A DNA stretch of 50,563 bases from Polysphondylium violaceum. Lineage: Eukaryota > Evosea > Eumycetozoa > Dictyosteliales > Dictyosteliaceae. The stretch lies in contig AJWJ01000120.1 of NCBI GenBank assembly GCA_000277445.1, positions 1 through 50,563 on the forward strand, read 5' to 3'. The position numbers were made by a program, and so were the translations under genes. Below the pieces are notes generated by a model. That model was given only the letters and a program-made list of their open reading frames with translations. It was not told the DNA's origin and ran no database searches. Below are positions 1 to 11,448 of the stretch, in pieces (the stretch's first letter is position 1; each line of letters begins with the position of its first letter).

Positions 1-619
1 TAGGTAAACCCAAAATTAAAGAAATTTCACCAAAACAATCACCTTTCCCAAGATTTTTAAAAGATTTACCATTTTTAATCAATTTAACACTGCCAACTTC
101 AACGATACACATTGATGAATCATGTTGATCACCCTCTTGAATGATAATTGAATTTGGTTGAAAGATGTGTTGTTGAAGACAAAGAAATTCTTGATTACTA
201 ATTGATAATAGATCCATTTCAGTTCTTGAAATAACAGTTGCCTCTCTGACTTTACCTTTTTGAGCATTTTCACCAAAAGTTTCGCCAGAATAAAATTGAC
301 CAACCCAAAGTAATTCAGCATCTTTGGTATTTTGATTTGTATTATATGTATCATCTCGTACAATATGTTGTTGTTGGCCATTGTTATTTTTAGTTGATAA
401 TAATACATCTGCTGTACCATTTTCAATGATATAACATTTATCACATTCTTCACCAGCTTTTATAATTTCAGTCCCAGCTTTAACATTTTCATCTTCCATT
501 GCAAAGAATAATTTATAAACCATACTTGGTGGCATATTTCTAAAGTAAAAAGATTCACACAACATTTGGAATCTTTTAACGGCACGACTAAAACCTTTGT
601 AATAACGATCCACTAGTAT
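1..619 (-). pseudogene. 5'-truncated gene with tandem cyclic-nucleotide-binding domains (cGMP-stimulated phosphodiesterase-like)
   Basis: The minus strand is open from 619 to the left edge and translates into two cyclic-nucleotide-binding domains. The first runs from about 'RFQMLCESFYFRNMPPSMVYK' (helical lead-in) to 'FGENAQKGKVREATV', which matches a phosphate-binding cassette with its FGE and Arg. The second ends at the window edge with 'GDCFGEISLILG'. Tandem domains of this kind sit behind a metallo-beta-lactamase (class II phosphodiesterase) domain in the Dictyostelium GbpA/GbpB (PdeD/PdeE) enzymes. Here the upstream catalytic part is absent in this orientation: just before 619 the frame hits a stop, and a lactamase-like piece lies on the other strand at 640-974. 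I therefore read this as the 3' part of a broken gene. A real splice acceptor at 620-621 (TTTTAG) is the alternative, but no upstream exon is visible. The gene continues off the left edge. Confidence 0.7.
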
Positions 620-639
620 CTAAAAGGATTAACCAACAA

Positions 640-974
640 ACTGTGTCAGGATGGGAACAAGTATGAACTTCAAAAGCAAATTCAATTGAATCAAATTTAC
701 ATTATCAAAAGCTAATAAAAGAATGTTTGTTTTTGATGCCGACGTTATTATTCATGAATGTGGTGTACCTCCTATTCATACAAGTGTAGAGGCATTAAAT
801 AGTTTACCAGAATCAACCAAAGAAAAACTATGGGTAGTTCATACATCAAAAATACCTGAAAAGATTGATATAACCAATAGAAATGGTACGACAATGACAA
901 TTCCAGTGACTGGATTGAAAACACCAAAAGTTGGTTTGGAAAATACAATGAGAATTCAAGACCCATATATATAG
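640..974 (+). pseudogene. Inverted fragment of a metallo-beta-lactamase-type phosphodiesterase catalytic domain
   Basis: From 690 the plus strand encodes 'KFTLSKANKRMFVFDADV' followed by 'IIHECGVPPIHTS', 'LPESTKEKLWVVHTSKIP' and 'GLKTPKVGLENTMRIQDP', ending at a TAG at 972-974. The His/Glu/Cys cluster, the PPIHTS element and the late WVVHTS histidine fit the C-terminal half of an RNase-Z-like metallo-beta-lactamase fold as in the class II cAMP/cGMP phosphodiesterases GbpA/GbpB. Upstream of 690 the frame is interrupted (TGA at 687-689), and similar-looking sequence continues in other frames back to about 640. The N-terminal half carrying the HxHxDH metal site is missing. It lies head-to-head with the cyclic-nucleotide-binding piece at 1-619, opposite to the domain order of the intact enzymes. 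Confidence 0.6.
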
Positions 975-1033
975 AAAAGAATTTAAATTCTTGAGAAAAA
1001 GTGTTTATAACAAAAAAAAAAAAGAACAACTAT

Positions 1034-2740
1034 TTATTCATCAATACTATCTTTAAAATTAGCCATTGGATCATCAGATCTTTTTCTCTTTAAATTATAA
1101 GCTTCCATATCTTCATCAGTGATTTGATAATTATCATTTTTGAGGGAATTATATTTTAATTTACGTTCATCCTTTTCAATTGATTTTGAATTAATTTCAT
1201 CTTGTTCTTTTAATGCTTTCTCTAATCTCTTCTCTTTTTCTTTCTTTTCCTTCTTTTCTTTTTTCTTTTCTTCTTTTTCTTTTGCTGTTGACTTGTTTGA
1301 TTTTTCTAAATGTTGTTCTAATAATGATTTTGGTTCCTCTTCTTTTTCCTCATTGTTATCGCTATTACTACTACTATTATTATCATTATGATTATTTTTT
1401 AATAAATTTTGAATAATTAAATTATCTTTTAATTTTCTACCTTGTTCACCTGTACAATAAGATAATTTTATAGTTTGTTTACAACATTGAAAACCCCATG
1501 ATCCATTTTCCCAATAAGATCCCCAAACTGATTTATGATTGTTTAAATAAACATCTTCTTCATATTTACTCTTTACAACAATTTCCTCACCTTTAATTAA
1601 TTTACCTGATGCCGAATATTCTTGATAATTTTCAGTTTGTGGTATACTAATATCATTATTATTATTACTACCATCATTACTACCATTTAACAAATGTTCT
1701 TCACCACCATATTTACTTAATAATAACTTCTTTGATTGTTCTTTTAATTGTTCTTTCTTTTTAAGAAACTCTAAATGCAATAGACCAGCTTGAGAAGGTG
1801 CAGAGGAAATATCAACATTTTGACCTTTATCTTGAGCTTCCCATGCAAACAATTGCATATCTCTAAACTTGTTTGTATCACCAGAGGTACGAGTAAAATT
1901 ATCACCAGCAAATCTTGTATCATTTGGATTTGTATTTGGTAATGGATTCTCTCTCATGGAACGACTCTTTGGTTCATAAAATGCTGAATCCAAATCTAAA
2001 TTGTACAAATATTTGGCAGTATCTTCACGAATTCTTAAATTTCTAATAGTTGTTCTAGACTTTGGATCAAGTTTTTGAATGGGTGCAACATTTTCAGCAT
2101 CATAAACATCTTGTTCTTGTTCTTGTTTCTCTAGTTCTTTTGTTAAATCTTCTGCATTGATATTCTCTTCACCCTTGTGTGATTTAATAATCTCTTCCAT
2201 CTTTTTCTTTTTTCTTTCTCTATCTGCCTTTTCATACAATTCCATAATCTCTTTGTAAGAGGAAGGATCATAACCATTGTATGGATCTCTTTTACTATCA
2301 TAGTCAAACTCTAGTTTCTGTATAATTTCATCTGGTTTAATATCATCGTTTGTAAATTTAGCACCAACCTTTCTTGGTCTTTCACAACAATCTTTTGCTA
2401 CATGTGTCATTGATCCACAATTTGTACAAGCACCTTTTCTATATTTAGTAGCTGTAAATCCTTGAGCAGCGGCACCTCTTTGATACCATCCTTTGCCTAC
2501 TTCTTCTTTTTTGTTGAATGCACGTTGATGTTTTAAACTTGGTTTATTTGTATCAACGTACCATGGTGCTTGTCTCATATACTGTGGAATATGAGGATTA
2601 ATTTCATTACCATCTTCATCCAACTCTGCTGGTGCATTACCTGCTTTTCTTGCTTCTTCTAATTCTTTTTCTTTTTTATACTCATCTCTACTTTTACGTT
2701 GAGAATTTAATGATGATGATGTTGTTGTTGTTGAACTCAT
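1034..2740 (-). CDS. slu7: Pre-mRNA-splicing factor SLU7
   Basis: A single uninterrupted 568-residue frame. It contains the SLU7 N-terminal block ('PHIPQYMRQAPWYVD' near residue 50), then a CCHC zinc knuckle 'CTNCGSMTHVAKDC' (about residues 106-119) and the following 'ERPRKVGAKFTNDDIKPDE', which is highly conserved in SLU7. SLU7 acts in the second catalytic step of splicing, helping select the 3' splice site. The middle holds 'RDPYNGYDPSSYKEIMELYEKADRERK' in shorter conserved pieces, and 'KLSYCTGEQGRKL' lies toward the C terminus. The C-terminal third is lysine/glutamate-rich and coiled-coil-like. The start is the most upstream ATG, followed by a Ser/Thr-rich leader. The plus-strand frames inside it are shadows of the Lys/Glu-rich codons. 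Confidence 0.95.
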   Translation of the reverse strand: MSSTTTTSSSLNSQRKSRDEYKKEKELEEARKAGNAPAELDEDGNEINPHIPQYMRQAPWYVDTNKPSLKHQRAFNKKEEVGKGWYQRGAAAQGFTATKYRKGACTNCGSMTHVAKDCCERPRKVGAKFTNDDIKPDEIIQKLEFDYDSKRDPYNGYDPSSYKEIMELYEKADRERKKKKMEEIIKSHKGEENINAEDLTKELEKQEQEQDVYDAENVAPIQKLDPKSRTTIRNLRIREDTAKYLYNLDLDSAFYEPKSRSMRENPLPNTNPNDTRFAGDNFTRTSGDTNKFRDMQLFAWEAQDKGQNVDISSAPSQAGLLHLEFLKKKEQLKEQSKKLLLSKYGGEEHLLNGSNDGSNNNNDISIPQTENYQEYSASGKLIKGEEIVVKSKYEEDVYLNNHKSVWGSYWENGSWGFQCCKQTIKLSYCTGEQGRKLKDNLIIQNLLKNNHNDNNSSSNSDNNEEKEEEPKSLLEQHLEKSNKSTAKEKEEKKKEKKEKKEKEKRLEKALKEQDEINSKSIEKDERKLKYNSLKNDNYQITDEDMEAYNLKRKRSDDPMANFKDSIDE

Positions 2741-3081
2741 TATTATATCGTATGAGTTTTAAGATATGAAACTAATAATAAAAAAACAAACAAAATAAAA
2801 AAAAAAAAAAAAAAACAACCTAAAACTTTTTGGTTTGGAATTTTCTATAAACCAAAAACTTTTGTTTAAAGAAGGCCTTTCAAAGATTTATTTTTACAAG
2901 GAGTAGAAAATGAGCTGGATTTCCATAATACCAATTTCTCACTGTTTTGATTAATTTTTTTTTCTTTTTTTTTTATTTTTCATCTTTGAATTGAAAAGTA
3001 ATTTTTTTTTTTTTTTTTTTTTTTTTTTCATATCAATTATGCTCGTCATTCATCAAATACAAATAGAGTATCAATAACAAG
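2741..3081. other. Intergenic, divergent promoter region of slu7 and the transporter
   Basis: About 340 bases between two divergent genes. It holds A-tracts near 2779-2814, a 26-base T-run near 3003-3028 and little else. Oligo-dT tracts just upstream of the start codon are usual for Dictyostelium promoters. I see no further gene. Confidence 0.6.
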
Positions 3082-4300
3082 ATGACAATCAAACAACAAC
3101 TACAACAACCCACTAGTGGGACGAGTAAATTTACAGATAAATTTGCTTCAGTAGGAATGTTTTTTGTTCTTCTTTTCTTGATATCTGGTGTTTCAAATAC
3201 TTTAATAGTTCAATTAATTTACAATAATATAACATTTAGTCCAAAAACAATGTTTACAAATATATTTATATTTTCAGGTTATGCAATGTTAAACTTTTTT
3301 AAAGATACCTCTATCTCTTCCTCCTCCTCCAACAATAGTAATATTAAAAAGAAACCTTCAAGTAAAATCTCTTTTAAAAAATATCTACTATTAGCTTTAT
3401 TTGATTGTGCTGCAAGTTTATTAACTACTGTTGGTCAGATTGCTGTTGGTAGTGGTGTATGTATTCCACTCTTTTTAAAATATTAATAATAATAATAATA
3501 TATGATATTAATAGATAGACACATCATATATATATCTATAATTATAGTTATTTCAAGTTTTATTTTCATCAAAAATTATATTTAGTGCAATATTATCTCG
3601 ATTTTATTTAAAAGCAAATTGGACAACTGCAAAGTTGATTTCAATTTTAATTATATTTGGTGGATTATGTGTTTGTGTTTATAGACCATCAAGTATTAAT
3701 AGCAATACTACTTTGTTGAAAACAGATAATTCAACAACAATAACAACAGAAACAACATCAACAACATCTGCACAAAGCCAAGCACAATTTATATTTGGAT
3801 GTGGAGCAGTATTATTAGCATCATTTATATTTTCAGCAAGTCATATTTATACAGAATCAATAATGTCAGAATATGATATTTCACCATTTCAATTTGCCGC
3901 CAAATACGGCACCTATTCAGTATTGGTTTGTTTTATCTATATAATGACAGTGACAGTGTACAATATAAATGAATGGGTAATGATTCCAATCAATCGAGCA
4001 ACACACGAGCAAGCTATCTTTGTATTTGTATTATTTTGTATATTGACTATTACAAGTGTTTGCAGATCAAGTAGTATATTTACAATTTTGGCACAATATG
4101 GGTCAGTGTCAATGGGTGTATTATATGCATTACAATCAGTGATTGTATTCTTTTATAGTGCATTCTTTTTATGTGATCCTAATCATCCATTGAAATCAAA
4201 TCAATGTATTTCCTATCAAAAAGTATTGGGTTCAATCATTGTATGTTTTGGTATTATATATTATTCTATTCAATCAAATAAACACAAATCAAACAAATAA
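3082..4300 (+). CDS. Drug/metabolite-superfamily (DMT) multi-pass transporter
   Basis: Two exons, about 3082-3454 and 3558-4300, with the intron opening GTGTATGT and closing TTTCAAG. Splicing joins 'LLTTVGQIAVGS' to 'VLFSSKIIFSAILSRF' and gives 371 residues. About ten hydrophobic segments are visible (e.g. 'VGMFFVLLFLISG', 'LISILIIFGGLCVCVY', 'IVCFGIIYYSI'). The pattern of a transmembrane helix followed by 'SSKIIFSAILSRFYL' and an Asn/Ser/Thr-rich loop is typical of the EamA/SLC35-like fold, including nucleotide-sugar and CRT-like carriers. The substrate cannot be told from sequence. The C terminus 'NKHKSNK' is basic and cytosolic-looking. The exact exon junction may differ by a codon. Confidence 0.75.
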
Positions 4301-4387
4301 ACAGACGCATGTCAGATTGATTAGGCCCATCGTTTTTTAAATTTTTGCGCCCAAAAAAAAAAAATCCCTAATGATATTGCACCCGCC

Positions 4388-4437
4388 AAAAAATTCAAAA
4401 AAAATTCAAAAAAATTCAAAAAAATTCAAAAAAAAAA
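4388..4437. repeat. Short tandem repeat, unit about ATTCAAAAAAA
   Basis: Four consecutive units of ATTC plus a run of A, 11-12 bases each, lying between the transporter stop and the next gene. It is probably replication slippage in AT-rich spacer, with no visible function. Confidence 0.8.
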
Positions 4438-4498
4438 TTAATTATCTATATGTACACTTTATTATTAGTATGATTATGTTTTATTATTATCAACAATA

Positions 4499-4756
4499 AT
4501 GATTGATGAATATGATAGCAGTACTATAATCACTACTACTGCTGAAACAATAGATAGTAATGATAATAATGAAAATAATCAACAACAATCAATAGAAACA
4601 ATAAACAAAGATGAAAACTTGACACCAAATACAGGTACAAAAAGAAAAACAATAATAATACGGAAACTATTATCTTTTAATGATAGTGATGATGATGAAT
4701 CTCTACAAACACCAATAACTATAAGACCTATTTCGACTCGAAGAAAAAAACAAAAG

Positions 4757-4788
<32 letters not shown>

Positions 4789-5890
4789 AACTCCAACACC
4801 AACACCAACCGCCTCTATTAAAGATAATAAACAACCAAATGATAAAATTCTCTCTAATGACTCACAATCATCAATAACAACAACATCATCATCATCATCA
4901 TTATCGTTATCATCGACTTCACATTTATATTCACCACCTTTATCACCTGTTTCCTCTTCTTCTGAAACTACTGCTGATGAAAAATCTTTAAACAAAAAGA
5001 AAAAGACAACAACAACAAAAACATCAACTTCAAAAAGAACAATCAAATCTAAATCTACATCCACTCCTCACAATAATAACAACTCTTTGATTGGATTTTT
5101 AGTAAATAATAATAATGTTCAAACAACAGCAACAACAACAACAAATATAATTCATACAACACCAGCAATACCAATAAACAATAATAATAGTGATAAAGGA
5201 GTTCATCCATTTTTTAAACAAGAAGAAGAAAAAAGAAAAAAGAAAAAAGAACAGGAAATCAATCAACAAAAATTAGAGGAAAAGCTAAAGAATGGTAGCA
5301 ATGCTGTAGCTGATATGTTTTTATCTAAAAAAGAAAGAGATGAAAAGAATTTATTAAAACAACAAGAACTGTTAAGATTAGATATTATGCAATCAATTGA
5401 GGATCATAAAAAAGTTAAAAATAGTTATGAACAAGCAGGTGGTACTACTAAACAATTACATCCTTTCTTTGCTCAGATTCAACAACAACAATCAAACAAC
5501 AAACAAAATATATCTCTACACCAAGGTACAGATCAATTTTCACCTATTAATGTAGATGATGCAATAACAACAACATCAACATCAATATCAATATCAACAA
5601 ATCAACAACAACAACAAACACCAGCTAAATTATATAATTTATTAGAATTTCCAATTGGTGAATCTCATTTTGGATTGGATCCTATTGAGGTCTCAACAAA
5701 AATATTACCCCCTCTTCTTCAAATAGATAGTTCAATCTTGAATAGATCGAGATTAATTCAAGATGATTCTTGCTTAGAATTTGATTTAAATTCTTGTATA
5801 CCAAATTATTCAAATATTTTATCAAAAATAATTAATAATTTAAATAACAATAATAATAGTAATGACATTATAATTAATTTAGAGGATGAC

Positions 5891-5936
<46 letters not shown>

Positions 5937-7817
5937 GTGAAATTAAAAATAATATAATTAATTTAATACAAGAATTAGCAGAATTTAAAGAAAAAGATAA
6001 TATATTTAACTACAACAATTTAAAATCAATTATAGATATTTATTATAACAGTAACAATAATAATAGTAACAATATCTATAATTATAATGATAATAATGAA
6101 ATTATAAATATAAATAATCAAATTGAACAATGTTTAAATCAATGGATTAATAATTGGCACGAGAAATTAGTATTAAAAAAGAACGATGGCAATAGTAAAA
6201 GAAAGAATTCAACACCTCTTACAATTTGTAATTGTATATTAATTGTTGGGCCAATTGGATGTGGTAAAACATCATTAATATTTTCAAAGAGTAAACAACA
6301 TCATTTTAGAATATTAGAAACAAATCCATCCTCAAAACGTAGTGGTAAAGCAATCATTGAAATGCTAGGTGAAGCTACTCAATCTAAATCATTAAATCTC
6401 AATTCTGCAGATAATAATCTAGTATTGTTTGAAGAGATTGATATTTTATTTCAAGATGATAAAGGTTTTTTAAACTCATTAAATACTCTAATCGAATCAA
6501 CCAAAACGCCAATCATTTTAACTTGTAATGAATTAAATTCTTCAATTTCAAATTTGGTCCATGAAAATGATCAAATTATGACACTACATATGAATCAATC
6601 CGATACAAAATCACTGGCTATTTATCTATGTCTCATATTATTATCTGATAATGATGTCGGCGCCGTTGATAAATATAAATTCTTATTACAAGGTCAATTT
6701 GCTTTTAATAATATTTGTCAATTTATTCAATTTAATAATAATGACATTAGAAAATGTTTATTAAATTTAGATTTTATTTTATCAAATAATAATAGTAGTA
6801 ATAGTGATAATAGCAGGAGTAATAATGAACAATATGTTACAGATTTAGTATATTATCAATTTAGTAATATTATCAATTCAAATAATGGTTTATCAAATTT
6901 ATTATTTTCCTTTAATGAAAATGATGATGATCATGTCGATCATTTAGCTTTAATTTTAAATTTCAATTCAAATATCAATTTATACTTTAATAATTATTTA
7001 AATTATATTGTAAAATTTCAAGAAAAAGATCATAAAGGAATTAAATCTATTGTAAATAATACTACTACCACAGGGGACCATAATGATAATGATAATTGTT
7101 TGTTATCATCCAATCAAAGTAATAATATAAATATAGATGATATTTGGAAAGTAGCCGAAGACTTTTCATTTAATGATATAATTTCAAATAGAAATTATCC
7201 TTTTAATCAATATATTATTGTAAGTCGTCTATCTATAGATATCTTTATCAAATCAACAACAACAACAACAACAATATACTAATTTGATATGTTTTTTTAA
7301 TATTATATAGGAAGGAGATGAAGAACTATATGAATTAGTTGAAAACTCACCTACATTTATTATGGTACCAGAATCACTTCATTATAAAGATGGTAATAAT
7401 TTTAAATCAAATTTTAAATCAAATTTAGATGATGATATTTCGACCTCTATATCTATATATTCTATAAAGAATATGTGTAATAATCTATCTCTCTTGAACA
7501 ATCAACAACAACAACAACAACAATTAACAAAATGGAATTTAAATTATTTAGAAATTCAAAGCCAATATAAAATTATAGAGACAAATGTTGATCAAGATTA
7601 TATTTATAGAGATATTTACGATTCATTGATATTTAAAAATAACGCAGACATATCAAGTACTAAATTAAAGATTGAATATATTCCATTCTTAAATATAATT
7701 TGTACCGATGAATTATCAAGAAAGATTAATAATCCAAAAAGAGGAAATAGATTTAATCATTATTTAGATTATACCGATGATCAAGTTAATACTTTATTTA
7801 AATTTAAAATAAATTAA
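4499..7817 (+). CDS. ATAD5/Elg1-like RFC-like complex large subunit (AAA+ PCNA unloader)
   Basis: Two exons, 4499-7219 and 7311-7817 (intron GTAAGT...TATATAG), 1,075 residues. The AAA+ core has Walker A 'GPIGCGKTS' (residues about 585-593), a sensor-like segment 'ETNPSSKRSGKAIIEML' followed by 'GEATQS', Walker B 'LVLFEEID', and 'TKTPIILTCNE'. The KxxxEATQS and LxLFExxDxxFxxDxGF pattern is specific to ATAD5/Elg1 rather than RFC1 or CTF18. Elg1 complexes remove PCNA from DNA after replication. The N-terminal half is disordered and Ser/Thr/Asn-rich. It carries two copies of an HPFF motif ('KGVHPFFKQ' about residue 236 and 'KQLHPFFAQI' about residue 320) and a charged KKE stretch. A long AAT run gives about 15 asparagines near residue 465. 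The final exon holds the RFC-type C-terminal region. Confidence 0.85.
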
Positions 7818-8842
7818 TTTAACGACTATAAATACTAATATCTTTTTTTTTTTTTGATTTCTTTGCCTCAAAACCTAAAAAAAAATCGTAAAAAAAAATA
7901 AAAATATAAAAGTGTATGGATAATTCCTTTCGAGCTTTTTTTTTTTTTTGAACATTACTCTTCAGAATTCAAAGTTTAAAAAGACATTACTGAATTATAG
8001 TAAAGTTTGTTATATTTTATATTTTTAAAGGGATATTTCTAATTTAAAATAGAAAAGAGAAGAGAGAGAGAGAGATACAATCAATCTCTTTTTTTTTTAT
8101 CTTTGCCACCAACGTGTAAAAAAATCGTGTTTTTTTTTTGCGCGAGGACTATTGTTTTTTTTTTTTTTTATTTATTTTTTTATTTTTCAAAGACTTTATC
8201 ACTGGTCGCAAATATATTCAGCTTCTATTTCCTGTGTGTGTGTTTTTTCAAAAACAAAAGCATTATTATTAGCATTATTTAGAGTTTAGTGTGTGCACAT
8301 TCATATGTGTTGTTGTTTGTGAAAACAGCGCATTCGTCTTATAAGGAATCTAACTCCACACTCACCACCACTACTTACTATAATAGTAGTAGTATTATTT
8401 CCCTTCCACTACATTACATCACATTTTTTTAAAACCACAGATTTAATCAAAACAGACAACAAAAACATACATCCACATTGTGTTTATGGTTGTAAGTGTG
8501 TGTTTGAGTGTTTTTTCAAAAAAGTAGATCGTTTATAAATCCTTTCACAATATTCCCACTATTACATCCCCACCACTCTTTTCTCCTTCTTCACATCATA
8601 TAAATATTTAAATATAGATTTTAGCAGAGTATGCTATAGCTATATTCTTTTTTTATTTATTTATTTATTTAAAAGATATTAGGAAAAATCTTTTATATTC
8701 TAAAGTAGTAATAGTAGTTAATAGTAGTAGTAATAGTAATAATAGTAATAGTAGTAGGTAATAGTAATAGTAATAGTAATAGTAGTAGTAGTAATAGATA
8801 TACATATAAATACAACATATAATATAGTAATAATAGTATAAA
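7818..8842. other. Long intergenic region / probable promoter and 5' UTR of the receptor-like kinase
   Basis: About 1 kb without a supported gene. It contains homopolymer T runs, a GA repeat (8057-8075), a GTGTGTGTG tract near 8233, TAGTAG/TAATAG microsatellite from about 8704 to 8790, and a relatively mixed-base stretch 8200-8600 that may contain the promoter. The minus-strand open frame over the microsatellite encodes only leucine/tyrosine runs and is not a gene. Confidence 0.6.
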
Positions 8843-11220
8843 ATGCTTTCAATCATTAATAATAATTGTAAAATACCTCTAAGGTATTGTTTTTTATTAT
8901 TTATTTTAATTTCATGTAGTTTTATTGATACAGCGAATTCTATAGATTCAAGACGGCAAATAAATAATAGTAAACAACGGTCATTTAGAATAAATAATGA
9001 TAATGATAATAGTAATAATAGTAATAACAATAACAACAATAATAATAGTGCAAAAAAATTAAATGAAAAATTAATTATAATTGATCATAACAATAATAGT
9101 AATACACAATATCATGAAGGTGTTGCAACAGAATTACAAAATTCAACCATTGTAGCTACATTAACAGGGGCACCTACAAATTGTAGCTCATGTTTGGAGG
9201 GATATGGATTTGTTGAAAATTTTGCATGCAGTGATGGTAGAGGACAATGGAACAATGGTGTTATATCATTTATGGATCCAATTCCACAAACTGGAACATT
9301 GGTATTAAAAAAAGTATCGTTACAAATATTTGGTAACATTCAAACGACGGCAGTTGGTGAAATTATTTATATACTACTTGGAGGTGATGTTGTATCTGCA
9401 TTTGCACCAAATAACGAAACTGCAGAGAAATGTGCAAACTGTCAACAATCATTAATGCCAGTCACAACTGCATCATTTCCAAATGGTTGTGCATCCTATA
9501 CCTATGGTCAAATGAATGATATTATCTTTCAAATTTCATCACCATTCAATACAACCGTTTGTCTTAGTAAAGTGGTAATCACTTTATTCTATGGTCCTGT
9601 TAATTATAAGATCAATTCCTTAATACCTGCCATTGGTAATTCTTCTGGCTATGAAAATATTACAATTGTTGGTCAAGGTTTCTATTCAAATGGTGCATGT
9701 CTTTGTAAATTTGGTAGTCAAACATCAACTGCTTACTTTATAAATTCAACTACAATGATTTGTTCGACTCCTCCTCTCAATATCCCTTCCGATAGTCCCG
9801 CCGTTAGTTCTGATTATAATGTTACCGTTCAAATTAGTGAAGATGGTGGTACTACTTATTGTGCTCCTTTTTATAATTTTTCATATATAGGTAAATATTA
9901 TTAGATAGTATAGTTATATAAGGTGTGATATGTAATAGTTATATATTAACCATTTCCATGGTTTTATTAATTCTTTTTTTTTTTTAGCTAAATCAATACC
10001 TTTAATTCATCCGACGGTACCAGGTACTAATAAATGGATTTGGATATCATTAGTAATTGTTGGCTCTGCCGCTTTTATGATTTCAGGTTTAGCATTATTT
10101 TATTGGTTTAAATATAAAAAGATTAAAAAGAATCCTTTAATGATTGATGGTAGTGAAAAGGCTCCATTGTTACAATCAAGTATGTATCAAAGTGTATTTA
10201 TTATTATTATTATTATTATTTTGTATTAATTATTATTGATTTAGGTTATAAAACATTATTTGAAATTAAACCTATCGATATTTCCGAAATTGTAATCTTA
10301 AACCGTATTGGTAGAGGAAGTTGTGCAGAGGTTTATACAGGTACTTGGAGAGGAATTACAGTGGCAGTTAAAAAGGCGAAATTATTAAATGAAGATGATG
10401 AAGACTTTTTAAATGAATTGGCTCAAGAAGCTACAATTATGTCTCAATTAAGACATCCAAATGTTTGTCAATTTTTAGGTACATGTAATGCTCCCCCTGA
10501 AATTTTAATCGTTATGGAATACATGCCTTTGGGTAGTCTTTATCGTATTTTACATGATCAATCAATTCCATTAGATTGGCCAAGAATGAAAAGTATGGCT
10601 TTGGATATTGCAAAAGGAATGGTAAGTATTTTATTTGATTTTCTTTATTTATTATTGTTTATAAAATATCTTTGTATTAATATATCTCTCTCGCTCTCTC
10701 TTTATAATATAGAATTATTTACATTGTTGTGATCCAATTGTTATTCACAGAGATCTTAAATCACACAACCTTTTGGTTGATGAACATTTTAGAGTTAAAA
10801 TATCTGATTTTGGTTTATCAACAAGATTTAAACAACATTTGGATAAAAAAACAGCTATGACTCCAGTTGGAACTCCATGGTATGTTTCTTTATTTTATTT
10901 ATTCTTGATAAAACAAAAATATTAATATTTATTTTTATAGTTGGACTGCTCCAGAAGTATTAAGAAATGATACTTATACCGAAAAAGCTGATGTATTTTC
11001 TTTTGCTATTGTATTATGGGAAATTGTTACTAGAGAGGATCCTTATCAAGGTATGCCTACTTTCCAAATTGTAATCTCTGTAGGACAACATAAACTAAGA
11101 CCCATAGTTCCACCACAAGTCTCTGCTCCTTTTACTAGACTTATCACTGAATGTTGGTCAGAAGATCCTGCACAAAGACCTTCTTTCCAAGATATAGTTA
11201 AAAGACTTGAGGCAATGTAA
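8843..11220 (+). CDS. Receptor-like TKL kinase with IPT/TIG ectodomain (Drk family)
   Basis: Five exons, about 8843-9890, 9988-10179, 10245-10621, 10713-10879 and 10941-11220, giving 687 residues in one frame. An N-terminal signal sequence ('[18 protein letters not shown]') is followed by an Asn-rich stretch and a Cys-containing extracellular region with a TIG/IPT-like segment ('[19 protein letters not shown]'). A single membrane helix comes next ('[18 protein letters not shown]', extending to 'LALFYWF'), then a TKL kinase domain. In the kinase domain I see G-loop '[12 protein letters not shown]', VAVKK lysine, '[10 protein letters not shown]', DFG, 'GTPCWTAPE' and '[12 protein letters not shown]'. 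All catalytic residues are present, so the kinase should be active. The layout and length match the Dictyostelium DrkA-C receptor-like kinases; I cannot tell which one. The last intron splits the TGT codon of 'PCWTAPE'. Confidence 0.88.
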
Positions 11221-11448
11221 TAAATAAAGAAAATGTAGAATTTATATTAATATTATTAACAAACAAATACCTTAATTTTATTAATTATCAATAAACAATT
11301 GTTAAATGAAAGAAAAAGAGTCGGAACTAGTGATAGCAAAAGATAATATCCATAACCTATTAAACAACTTTTTTTATATCTAATAATATTGTATTATAAT
11401 GAAAAACATCAAAGATTTAAAAATATTTATTTATATATTTATTTATAG

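Noticed and set aside
79-453. Minus-strand 124-codon frame
   Set aside because: It is in a different frame from the cyclic-nucleotide-binding domains, which give clear motifs over the same bases.
4579-5064. Minus-strand frame rich in valine and aspartate
   Set aside because: Antisense shadow of the Thr/Ser/Asn codon repeats in the ATAD5-like gene.
7818-8842. CRISPR-like or structured array in the repeat-rich leader of the receptor kinase
   Set aside because: The repeats are simple GA, GT and TAG microsatellites without spacers.
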